From: JAWPMT01 sp965267435
Lineage (GTDB): Bacteria > Bacteroidota > Bacteroidia > Cytophagales > Cyclobacteriaceae
Assembly: GCA_965267435.1 (NCBI GenBank)
Contig: OZ253960.1
Location: 1,736,001-1,800,000 of the forward strand
Reading direction: 5' to 3'
DNA: 64,000 nt
Under the pieces are notes generated by a model. The model was not told the DNA's origin. It did not search any database and worked only from the letters and a program-made list of their open reading frames with translations. The stretch's first letter is position 1, and every line of letters starts with the position of its first letter. Of the stretch, positions 1 through 7,369 are shown piece by piece. A program made the position numbers and the translations under genes.

Positions 1-174
1 ATCGAGATCAGCAGTAGCAACTTCCCTCGGTTTATGCGCAACCTGAACACCGGAGGCAACAACTATGATGAGACGGAAGGGATCATTGCACACAATACCG
101 TGCATCACTCTCCCGATTATCAATCACAAATCAGACTGCCGGTGATTGGGAAATTCAGCACGACATCGAGGTAA
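1..174 (+). CDS. C-terminal end of a CocE/NonD-type alpha/beta hydrolase (partial)
   Basis: An open frame enters from the left edge and stops with TAA at 172-174, giving 57 residues. The piece has a Ser-Ser-Asn-Phe-Pro-Arg-Phe followed by Arg-Asn-Leu-Asn-Thr-Gly-Gly near the start and a later 'NTVHHSPDYQSQIRLPVI' stretch. This is the usual ending of the X-Pro dipeptidyl-peptidase C-terminal beta-sandwich domain of CocE/NonD hydrolases (acyl esterases and glutaryl-7-ACA acylase relatives). The catalytic domain lies outside the window, so substrate cannot be judged. It is followed by a 117-base gap before the DUF2589 cassette, and no clear terminator was seen between them. Confidence 0.72.
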   Translation: MEISSSNFPRFMRNLNTGGNNYDETEGIIAHNTVHHSPDYQSQIRLPVIGKFSTTSR

Positions 175-291
175 TAGCCAGAGATCAGGCATTATTGCGG
201 GAAGGTACTTGCGTAAATACCTTGAAGCAGGTATCTTCCGACACGGAACGTTAAGTTCCTATACCCAAAACCAAACAAGAAAAGAACTGCT

Positions 292-1140
292 ATGGCAGAC
301 GCTCCTGGCGACGGTGATAAGAATGGTGCCGATGATGATTATCCGCTTTCGGCCGCTTTTCTAGCTCCTCTCAATTCTATTTTTGAGGCCCAAATCCACG
401 CAGCTCGATCGTTTCTGAATCTGCTATTGAAAATGGGCTTTCGACATCGAAATAGCCCCGAAGTAGTCGCGACGAGCCGCGAAGCGGTTCGGGACCTGGA
501 AACCGAAGCCGAGCAAGCTGGGGGGGAGAGTAACCTTACAGAAGAAAAGAAAGAACTACTTCAGGCCTCCAGAGGTATCGTTGCCGAGGACAAAGAATTC
601 CAAGACCAGAAGAAGGAGATGCAAAGACTCTTCAGACTTCGCAACGAACAAGGTCGGCTCAATGCTGCTGACATCGCAAAGCTGAAGGACCTCAACGCCC
701 GATATGGGGATCTGTATCAGCAGTCGATAGATTTTATCAATAACGACGGCAACCAGGTCACCGTGAACATTCCGAACCTTGCGCTACTACCCATAAAGCC
801 CCTTTCGATCTCAGAGGCCGACGTGTCGTTTGAGTTTCAGACAGCCAAAGACAGGGCAGAGAAATGGCAAAACAAGGATGATGGGGACAAGAAACTGCCT
901 TGGTATCTGGTTCAGGAACCAAAATCACTGAAAGGAAATATTGTAGCGAGCAGAGAAGACAAGAAAGCATCCTCCATCAGTGTGAACATGAAGATCCAGG
1001 CTGCAGAAATGCCCGAAGGGTTACAGAAGCTCATGATCCACCTGACCAACTCCATCGAGCAGATAGACACGAATGAGTTGGAGGAGCAACCAAAAAGCGA
1101 CACTCAAGCCACCGACACTGAGGAGAAACAAGATCAATAA
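292..1140 (+). CDS. DUF2589-like protein, long form
   Basis: This is a 282-residue protein without signal peptide or membrane segment. The N-terminal part (about 20-55) has a hydrophobic helix resembling 'PLxxIFEAQxxAAxSFLN'. Residues about 65-140 are charged and probably coiled coil, and about 155-250 carry the beta-rich DUF2589 signature: 'LALLPIKPLSISEADVSFEF', then a short strand and 'MPEGLQKLMIHL' near the end. The same landmarks occur in the next gene, so the two are paralogues; the coiled-coil insert is specific to this copy. DUF2589 has no established function. The gene starts a tight + strand run with three further genes ending in a peptidoglycan hydrolase. The tail after residue 255 is acidic and low-complexity. 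Family assignment is by pattern, not by profile search. Confidence 0.66.
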   Translation: MADAPGDGDKNGADDDYPLSAAFLAPLNSIFEAQIHAARSFLNLLLKMGFRHRNSPEVVATSREAVRDLETEAEQAGGESNLTEEKKELLQASRGIVAEDKEFQDQKKEMQRLFRLRNEQGRLNAADIAKLKDLNARYGDLYQQSIDFINNDGNQVTVNIPNLALLPIKPLSISEADVSFEFQTAKDRAEKWQNKDDGDKKLPWYLVQEPKSLKGNIVASREDKKASSISVNMKIQAAEMPEGLQKLMIHLTNSIEQIDTNELEEQPKSDTQATDTEEKQDQ

Positions 1141-1169
1141 AGAATAAATAAACCCTAACTACATAAAAC

Positions 1170-1775
1170 ATGGGAGGAGAACCAAAAGACAAAGACAAAG
1201 ACAAGGACCAGGTCAGCGGCCCTTTCAATGCGGCACAGGCTTCACCGGCAGAATTTGCTAAGATACCCTTAGACTTCATCATTGCGTCGCCACTGCTCAC
1301 AACGATCGAGGCCCACAAGCAGGCAGCGATGACTACCCTCGATTTCATCAAGTCATTGCAAGCTGGTGAACCGATGAAGTTCTCGTACAAAGAAAAGATC
1401 GATGATAATGGCACCATCAGAGAGGTGGACCGAGAGATCAGCGTACCATTGATAGCACTCACCAAAGTGCCCAGCCTCAACTTCGATTCTTTGAGTGTCA
1501 GTTTCCAGTACAACATCTCGCAGGTGGTGGAGGAAAACAATGAATCTAAGAAGTCACTGGCCGCAGAGATTGGGACCAAGGGTATTCTGTCAAAGTTCTT
1601 GAGCGCCAGTCTCACGGGTTCTATCAGCAACAGCAGCAGTCGAGAGAACACAGTAAACAGAGGTGGTACGCTTGACGTGAAGCTTCACGTTAGTGAGTCG
1701 CCCCTCCCAGCTGGCTTGCAGAAGGTCATCGATGCAATGGTCGAAGGTCTAGAAGCACAAGACGTAAAAAAGTAA
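1170..1775 (+). CDS. DUF2589-like protein, short form
   Basis: This is a 201-residue soluble protein. After a Lys/Asp-rich start it has 'IPLDFIIASPLLTTIEAHKQ' at about 32-51, then 'SVPLIALTKVPSLNFDSLSV' at about 92-111, a Ser/Asn-rich loop, and 'LPAGLQKVIDAMVEG' near the end. This order of helix, two paired strands and a final amphipathic helix fits the DUF2589 family (function unknown). It lies 29 bases after the longer paralogue and about 100 bases before the next gene, so the pair is probably co-transcribed and may form a hetero-oligomer (inference). No signal peptide is visible, so it either acts in the cytoplasm or leaves by a route that needs none. Confidence 0.75.
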   Translation: MGGEPKDKDKDKDQVSGPFNAAQASPAEFAKIPLDFIIASPLLTTIEAHKQAAMTTLDFIKSLQAGEPMKFSYKEKIDDNGTIREVDREISVPLIALTKVPSLNFDSLSVSFQYNISQVVEENNESKKSLAAEIGTKGILSKFLSASLTGSISNSSSRENTVNRGGTLDVKLHVSESPLPAGLQKVIDAMVEGLEAQDVKK

Positions 1776-1878
1776 CAGTTTCCCGGGTTCCAAACATTTC
1801 ATGGATTGAAGGGGCTTTTAGTTTCATCAGTCCCAAGAGGCATCAACGAGCTCGGGAAACGATAAACAGACTTAGCAA

Positions 1879-2331
1879 ATGGAAGGGCCTCCGCCAGATA
1901 AAAGACACATTGAAGGATTGGCGAAAGGCATTATTGAAGAATTGGTTCGCGCCAACCTGACAATGCACCAAATGCAAATTGAGGGATGGGCACACACCGC
2001 AACCATACCGCCTGTCAATGCCAATGTGCCAACCTCCGTGCTTAAGGGCCTTGGCAAAGACCAGTATCTATCTCTTCAGGAGGCAGCGCTGACCATTTAC
2101 GTAAAGGAGCGCAAACTTCCAGGATTCTTTCGGCGACTTAGGCTCGCTACTCAGATCTTGACTGGAAAATTGAGGTTACTCCATCAAGGGCCATATGTCT
2201 ACGAAATGTGTGAGTCCTCGGACCCAAAGGCCTACGCCCTAAAGCTACTAATTGAGAAAACCGAAGAGGGCAAAGTGAAGGCAACATACGATGTAAAGAG
2301 AAATGCTCTAGTAGAGGCTCCTCTTGACTAA
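1879..2331 (+). CDS. Small protein of the DUF2589 cassette, function unknown
   Basis: The 150-residue protein matches no family that I recognise. It begins with an amphipathic helix ('IEGLAKGIIEELVRANL'), has a Pro/Val-rich linker, and then alternating-hydrophobic segments ('SLQEAALTIYVKE', 'KAYALKLLIEKTEEGKVKAT') that look like beta strands. The 'LSLQEAALTIYV' stretch recalls the paired strands of DUF2589 proteins, so it may be a distant third member (inference). Its TAA stop overlaps the next ATG as TAATG at 2329-2333, which implies translational coupling to the amidase gene. No signal peptide is visible. The coupling is the best clue: it may be a chaperone, an adaptor or an immunity partner of the enzyme. 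Confidence 0.6.
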   Translation: MEGPPPDKRHIEGLAKGIIEELVRANLTMHQMQIEGWAHTATIPPVNANVPTSVLKGLGKDQYLSLQEAALTIYVKERKLPGFFRRLRLATQILTGKLRLLHQGPYVYEMCESSDPKAYALKLLIEKTEEGKVKATYDVKRNALVEAPLD

Positions 2332-3695
2332 TGGGAAAGTACGACTTCATACCAGGAACCAAGGACTATCGCGAGCGCCTGAAAACGCACGTGACGAAGC
2401 GTTTTGGTTCACGGCCATTGTCGGCGATCACCCATATTGCCATCCATCACAGCCTGACCAAAACGGGATCAGCCGAGTCTTTTGCCAGATACCATGTCAA
2501 TGACAACAACTGGCCTGGGATCGGCTATCATTTTGTCATAGGTAAGGACGGTATCGTGAAGTGGTGTCACGACCTTGAAGTACGGTCCTACCATGTGGGC
2601 AACAGCAACCGGATAGCGGTCGGAGTTTGTATGGTAGGCGATTTTCGCTCCCAGGAGCTGCTTGAAAAGCAGCTGAAACCCACCCTCGCCTTAGTGAAAT
2701 GGCTTATGCGCGAGCTGTCCGTACCCATCGACAATGTCTGGGGCCACTCGCAGTTTCCGGGATATGACTGGAAGGCATGCCCGGTGATCAACATGGATTC
2801 GTTCCGCGAAGGATTGCAGCCCAAGCCCGTCATCCTGAAGCCCGAGCCCAACCCCGCAGACGAAGCCTCTTTCGTCGGACCCGCCGACAGACGGATCAAC
2901 TTCCCCGTCAGAGATTTCTCAGAGTTCCTCGACCCCAACACACTCACCACGCACCCCGGTGAGTCGGTCATTCAGGCTGCTAATCGACTGAACCAGGATG
3001 ATATCGGGGCCATCAAAACACGCAACAAAGAACTGGACCTGACCAAACCCAATAAGAAACCACAGGTAATAAAGGTCAAGGGACCCGTAGAAAAGCTACC
3101 TCCAAAAGTCAAAACCCTCATAGACTCGTTGAAAGCGAAGTCCTATGCCTTCTTCAAGAGTGACCACAAGCCCTACAACCTCAATATCGTCGGTGTGAGG
3201 AGTGACAATGCGGTTCCCAATTCCTTCGATGACAAGATCTATGTCTTCTGGAAGTATCAAAACCAATGGCAGCTCAAGGAATACAAAGCCACGACGGATC
3301 CAGGGCTTACCTACCTAACAGATCCCATCAATGACGATGGTACGGCCATCCTCAAAGAGGGGCAATATAGGAGTGCATACAAGCTTGGAAAGCATCGCAA
3401 TAAATACGAGGCCCTTGTACAGGCGAAAGAGGTGACAGTCATCCGTGATTTTGATCGGGACAACCAGTTGGATTTTGACTCTGGCCGGGAGCAGACAGGC
3501 TTTTTTGGCATCAACATTCATCATGCCTCCTACACAGGCGAGTCTACACAGGTCAACCGATGGTCTGCAGGCTGCCAGGTTTTTGCCAACATTCACGAGT
3601 ACAACGAATTCATGAACCTCTGTCGTCAAGCGCGATCAGAGTGGGGAGAGCACTTTACCTACACACTGCTCAACGAAAAGGATTTCGTGGGCTGA
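2331..3695 (+). CDS. Two-domain cell-wall enzyme: N-acetylmuramoyl-L-alanine amidase plus YkuD-like domain
   Basis: This 454-residue protein starts with an amidase_2/PGRP domain at about 28-160. The zinc ligands can be placed: His40 in 'AIHHSLT', His139 in 'GHSQF' and Cys150 in 'KACP'. Such enzymes cut the bond between MurNAc and L-Ala in peptidoglycan. A Pro-rich linker (about 165-250) leads to a C-terminal region (about 255-454) with 'GINIHHAS' (His397/398) and 'RWSAGCQVF' (Ser412, Cys415). The His ... Ser-x-Gly-Cys arrangement resembles the L,D-transpeptidase (YkuD) active site, though the usual trailing Arg is not seen. There is no signal peptide, as in phage or tailocin lysins and in effectors exported by other routes. 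It is the fourth gene of the DUF2589 cassette and is coupled to the third. The amidase assignment is firm; the second enzyme activity is inferred. Confidence 0.82.
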   Translation: MGKYDFIPGTKDYRERLKTHVTKRFGSRPLSAITHIAIHHSLTKTGSAESFARYHVNDNNWPGIGYHFVIGKDGIVKWCHDLEVRSYHVGNSNRIAVGVCMVGDFRSQELLEKQLKPTLALVKWLMRELSVPIDNVWGHSQFPGYDWKACPVINMDSFREGLQPKPVILKPEPNPADEASFVGPADRRINFPVRDFSEFLDPNTLTTHPGESVIQAANRLNQDDIGAIKTRNKELDLTKPNKKPQVIKVKGPVEKLPPKVKTLIDSLKAKSYAFFKSDHKPYNLNIVGVRSDNAVPNSFDDKIYVFWKYQNQWQLKEYKATTDPGLTYLTDPINDDGTAILKEGQYRSAYKLGKHRNKYEALVQAKEVTVIRDFDRDNQLDFDSGREQTGFFGINIHHASYTGESTQVNRWSAGCQVFANIHEYNEFMNLCRQARSEWGEHFTYTLLNEKDFVG

Positions 3696-3787
3696 TCGCC
3701 ATTCACGGTACTCGTTCCAGGTTCCTTTGAAAATCTCCTGATTCGTCACCAATCTTTCAGCGCACTTCTATTGTAACTTTCACCTCA

Positions 3788-4918
3788 ATGATTACGCCTG
3801 ATCCCCATTTGGATTTGTACACAGTGATACTACTCGCAGGCATCATCCCGGGTTTGCTGTTGTCATTCCTATTGCTTAGGGGGTTTCGTGAGGCCCCTGC
3901 CAATGGTTGGTTAGGATTCCTTACACTACTGCTGACCCTCTCTCTGCTGGAGATCTTTCTCAACCACACGACATTGATTGTCTACGTGATGGGGCTCTAC
4001 AATTTCTCCGAGCCTTTGCAGTTTCTGTTGGGACCTGCCTTCTATCTGCATCAAAGGGCAGTGAACAAGACCTTCCCACGCCGAACCTACATTTGGCATC
4101 TCGTGCCATTTGTTCTTTTCTTCGCCTATTGGACCATTGAGCTCTCCGCTCCCACAAGTCAGAAGTACAACAACTATATCGCAGGATATCTGCCAACGGC
4201 CGCCTTCCAACCCGTTGCCCATCCTAAAGACCTTGACCCTCTCAGTATTCGCGCCTTTGCGACGACCTGGGGGATTGCGTTGCAGTTGTCCATTTACGTG
4301 GCGCTTACCAGCTGGGAATTCAGAAAGCGCTTCCTCACGAAAGCTCTGTACAAGAAGAAAATATGGGTGCGAAACTTCATCATCATTTGCGCGATTGGCG
4401 CAATGATCTTCTTCCTCTCCAAGTGGATCTTTCTATCTGTGCAAGGCGAGAATATCGTCGGTGTGTACCTGACGTTTCTGCTATTTGCCATCGGGTACTT
4501 TGCCCTGCGCGAGTCACCATTCTTCCAATCAGAAGCCACGAAATATGGGACCTCTTCCCTGTCCCCCGAGAAGGCTGACATCAAATTGCGGGAGCTACAG
4601 CAATTGATGGAGACAGACAAGCCGTTTCTTCAAAGTGACGTTTCCATGGAAGAGCTGGCCCGGAGGCTCTCGATATCAGAGCACCACCTCTCACAAATCA
4701 TCAATGAGCGACTCCAAACCAACTTCTTTGGGATGATCAATACCTACCGAACGCAGGAGGCCAAAGAATATTTGACAAATACCTCATTCGACCATCTGAA
4801 AATTGAGGAAATTGGCTATAAAGTAGGGTATAATTCCAAATCTGCCTTTTACACTGCTTTCAAAAAGGAATACAACCAGACACCTCAGGCCTTCCGTCAG
4901 CAGAGAAGAAAGTCCTGA
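3788..4918 (+). CDS. AraC-family transcriptional regulator with membrane-spanning sensor half
   Basis: The 376-residue protein has about seven hydrophobic helices over residues 8-235, and a C-terminal AraC/XylS double helix-turn-helix over about 265-370. The DNA-binding half shows 'MEELARRLSISEHHLSQIIN' as the first HTH and 'IEEIGYKVGYNSKSAFYTAF' as the second, ending in the typical 'PQAFR'. In Bacteroidota this layout is a common membrane-bound regulator type that senses an unknown signal. The gene lies 92 bases after the amidase gene and 123 bases before an esterase lipoprotein on the same strand; the esterase is a reasonable target, but no operator was identified. Confidence 0.9.
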   Translation: MITPDPHLDLYTVILLAGIIPGLLLSFLLLRGFREAPANGWLGFLTLLLTLSLLEIFLNHTTLIVYVMGLYNFSEPLQFLLGPAFYLHQRAVNKTFPRRTYIWHLVPFVLFFAYWTIELSAPTSQKYNNYIAGYLPTAAFQPVAHPKDLDPLSIRAFATTWGIALQLSIYVALTSWEFRKRFLTKALYKKKIWVRNFIIICAIGAMIFFLSKWIFLSVQGENIVGVYLTFLLFAIGYFALRESPFFQSEATKYGTSSLSPEKADIKLRELQQLMETDKPFLQSDVSMEELARRLSISEHHLSQIINERLQTNFFGMINTYRTQEAKEYLTNTSFDHLKIEEIGYKVGYNSKSAFYTAFKKEYNQTPQAFRQQRRKS

Positions 4919-5041
4919 TCGGTAAAGTAGAACTCCTAATTGCCCGAAAACTACCTCTATCTATTTGCATGAATTGATCTTCGGGGCAAGTCCAGCACGG
5001 ACCAACATTCAATTCTTTTCAAAAACTCAATTTGTGCAAAC

Positions 5042-6241
5042 ATGACAAACATCAAAAGCTACCTATCACTCATCGGACTCCTGCTCGTTTTCGCAGCCTG
5101 CGATGATAATGATCCTTCACCAACGCAGGAACTATCGGATATTTTGGGTGATAATCATCTGGAACTGGGAACATTCCTTGGTACCATTTCCTCGCAGGAG
5201 ATAGCCAACATTGCGAGGCAATTCGGGGGAACCTTTACGGGCAACTCCTCGCAAGACGTGAACGCCTACCGAGTGGAATACCCAACCACCTACTACGACG
5301 GAACGCCCTTGACGGCATCGGGTCTTGTCCTCTTCCCGAGCAACACTGAAAATATGCCGACAATCTCCTACCAGCACGGTACCATCATTCAGCAGAGGGA
5401 GGCTCCCTCCTTCTTCGATCGTGGTAATACGGTGGTCAATTACCTGCTTGTCATGGCCTCTTACGGCTATATAGTGACTGCCCCTGACTACCTGGGCTAT
5501 GGAGCTTCTCAGGAGGTGGCGCACCCTTTTGAGCACCGGGCGACGATGGGTAGCTCCTGCTTTGATATGCTGATGGCGTCCCGAGAACTCGCCGCCAAGA
5601 TAGAGCTCAGCACCAGTGATGGCCTCTTCCTCGCGGGCTACTCCCAAGGGGGCTATGCCACAATGGCCATGCACCGCCATCTCACTGAAAACTCTTCTCT
5701 GGAAGTAACGATGAGTGCGCCCGGAGCTGGAGCTTACAACAAATCCGGGACTGTCTCGGCCTTGGAAACGCAGCAGATCATCATTGACAACCCGGGTGCG
5801 TGGCTTTGGAACATTCATGTGATCAACCAAACCTCTGGCGTCAATCGACCATGGGAAGAGATCATTACGGCGGACGACGCTGCTATCGTCGCTGCCGTAG
5901 ATGACCCTATGCTCTGGCCTACGCGCACGGACTTTGATCGCAATCCCCGGGAGCTCTTCACTGAAAGTTTCATCGATGGATTGTCAGATGGCTCAGATGA
6001 AGAACTACTGGAAGCCTTCCGGGACAATGACACGCACAGCTGGTCGGCCGTAGATCCAATCACACTGTATTACGGCACCGATGACACGAGCGTGTTTCCA
6101 TTTCATGCGGAAACCGCCTTCAACGAGCTAACTCGCCTGGGAGCACCTGTCGCCATCGTTCCTTTCGAAGGCCTGGACCATCAGGAAGCGGTGCTGCCAT
6201 ACTGGCAAGCGATCCTGCAGCAGTTCGAATCACTACGATAA
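5042..6241 (+). CDS. Secreted alpha/beta hydrolase lipoprotein (lipase/esterase)
   Basis: The 399-residue protein has a lipoprotein signal ('LLLVFAACDD', lipidated Cys at about 20). The alpha/beta hydrolase fold follows: an oxyanion-hole type 'ISYQHGT' at about 105, and the nucleophile elbow 'AGYSQGGYA' at about 198-206. A late Asp lies near 'YYGTDDTSVFP' and a late His near 'FEGLDHQEAV', completing the Ser/Asp/His triad. The arrangement resembles secretory lipase/prolyl aminopeptidase-like esterases (fungal LIP family relatives). It is probably exported and anchored in a membrane, cleaving acyl esters outside the cytoplasm; the substrate is not deducible. A rho-independent terminator follows directly. 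Confidence 0.86.
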   Translation: MTNIKSYLSLIGLLLVFAACDDNDPSPTQELSDILGDNHLELGTFLGTISSQEIANIARQFGGTFTGNSSQDVNAYRVEYPTTYYDGTPLTASGLVLFPSNTENMPTISYQHGTIIQQREAPSFFDRGNTVVNYLLVMASYGYIVTAPDYLGYGASQEVAHPFEHRATMGSSCFDMLMASRELAAKIELSTSDGLFLAGYSQGGYATMAMHRHLTENSSLEVTMSAPGAGAYNKSGTVSALETQQIIIDNPGAWLWNIHVINQTSGVNRPWEEIITADDAAIVAAVDDPMLWPTRTDFDRNPRELFTESFIDGLSDGSDEELLEAFRDNDTHSWSAVDPITLYYGTDDTSVFPFHAETAFNELTRLGAPVAIVPFEGLDHQEAVLPYWQAILQQFESLR

Positions 6242-6251
6242 CCCACCTGAG

Positions 6252-6282
6252 GACCCGCTCGAAATGGGCGGGTTTCTCTTTT
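6252..6282 (+). terminator. Rho-independent terminator of the esterase gene
   Basis: Just after the esterase stop, the arms ACCCGCTC and GGGCGGGT pair (with one wobble) around GAAAT and are followed by TTTCTCTTTT. It separates the esterase from the dioxygenase gene. Confidence 0.75.
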
Positions 6283-6334
6283 CCAGATCGTTTGGCCACA
6301 GCAGTTCATTCCAAACCCAGCTAAATTTGTGGTC

Positions 6335-7369
6335 ATGGCCCACCCTCACCAAGCTACCCTACCTCCACCCGCAAGAACCACCGCCACCTGGCGAGGAGAG
6401 GATCTCCAAAAGGACGAGGGCCGTTGGGTTTGGCAACTGACCGACAAGGAAAACAAGGAACTGATACATGCCTCCAGGCAAGCACTGAGACAGGTCGAAT
6501 CTCCAGTTGATATCACTCTTCAGGACTTCATACTACCGCACCTCTCGGACAAACTGCGACAACTCAAAAACGACTTGATACAAGGGCTTGGCTTCAAGGT
6601 CATACGGGGGCTGCCCGCGACAGGTCTCTCCCAACATGAGATGGAGGCCATCTTCGTCGGAATAGGCACACATATTGGCAATAAGCGACCACAGAATGCC
6701 AATGGCGACCTGTTGGGACATGTTCGTGATGTAGGCAAGGCAAGTAGCGATCCCAATGTAAGGATCTACCAGACGAGCGAACGCCAGCACTTTCATACCG
6801 ATTCCGCGGACGTGGTTGGTCTTCTTTGCCTTCGCCCGGCGATGCATGGAGGCGAGTCTTTATTAGTAAGTGCGGAGACCGTCTATACCCAAATGTGGGA
6901 GAAGCGCCCGGATCTCCTTCGGCTGCTCCTGGAGCCTATTGCAACTGACCGACGTGGAGAGGTCCCTCCGGGCATGAAGCCTTTCACGCTGATCCCTGTC
7001 TTCTCCCATCATGATGGGAAATTGACCGTCTATTATCAACGGCAGTACATCGAATCAGCCCAGCGATTTGAGGACGCCCCCCGTCTGACGGATAGGCATC
7101 AGGAAGCACTCGATCTATTTGACAGTCTCTGCAATGATCCGGCGCTGTACCTATCCATGCATCTGCAGGGAGGTGATATGCAATTCGTTTACAACCATGC
7201 GTTGCTGCATGACCGGACGTCATTCCAGGATCACGAGGATCCAACTAGGAAGCGATACCTCCGTCGTTTATGGCTCAGTGTCCCCGAAGATCGCGAGCTT
7301 CCACAGGTTTTTGCGGAGCGATTTGGCAATATCGAGCCTGGAAACCGCGGAGGTATCTATCTGCACTGA
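6335..7369 (+). CDS. TauD/TfdA-family Fe(II)/2-oxoglutarate-dependent dioxygenase
   Basis: The protein is 344 residues from the ATG at 6335; a GTG two codons earlier is possible but less likely. The iron facial triad is visible as His-x-Asp in 'QHFHTDSADV' (about 155-160) and a distal His in 'YNHALLHDRTSF', followed by a conserved Arg-rich stretch ('KRYLRRLWL') that would bind 2-oxoglutarate. The family hydroxylates or desaturates small molecules using O2 and 2-oxoglutarate; the closest general type is the TauD/gamma-butyrobetaine hydroxylase-like group. The substrate is unknown. It ends head-to-head with the convergent permease gene with no bases between the stop codons, so no terminator lies between them. 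Confidence 0.86.
   Translation: MAHPHQATLPPPARTTATWRGEDLQKDEGRWVWQLTDKENKELIHASRQALRQVESPVDITLQDFILPHLSDKLRQLKNDLIQGLGFKVIRGLPATGLSQHEMEAIFVGIGTHIGNKRPQNANGDLLGHVRDVGKASSDPNVRIYQTSERQHFHTDSADVVGLLCLRPAMHGGESLLVSAETVYTQMWEKRPDLLRLLLEPIATDRRGEVPPGMKPFTLIPVFSHHDGKLTVYYQRQYIESAQRFEDAPRLTDRHQEALDLFDSLCNDPALYLSMHLQGGDMQFVYNHALLHDRTSFQDHEDPTRKRYLRRLWLSVPEDRELPQVFAERFGNIEPGNRGGIYLH

Noticed and set aside
5132..5830. Long - strand open frame (232 codons) opposite the esterase gene
   Set aside because: It is antisense to a clear hydrolase with signal peptide and catalytic motifs, and its product shows no recognisable domain. It is a shadow of codon bias.
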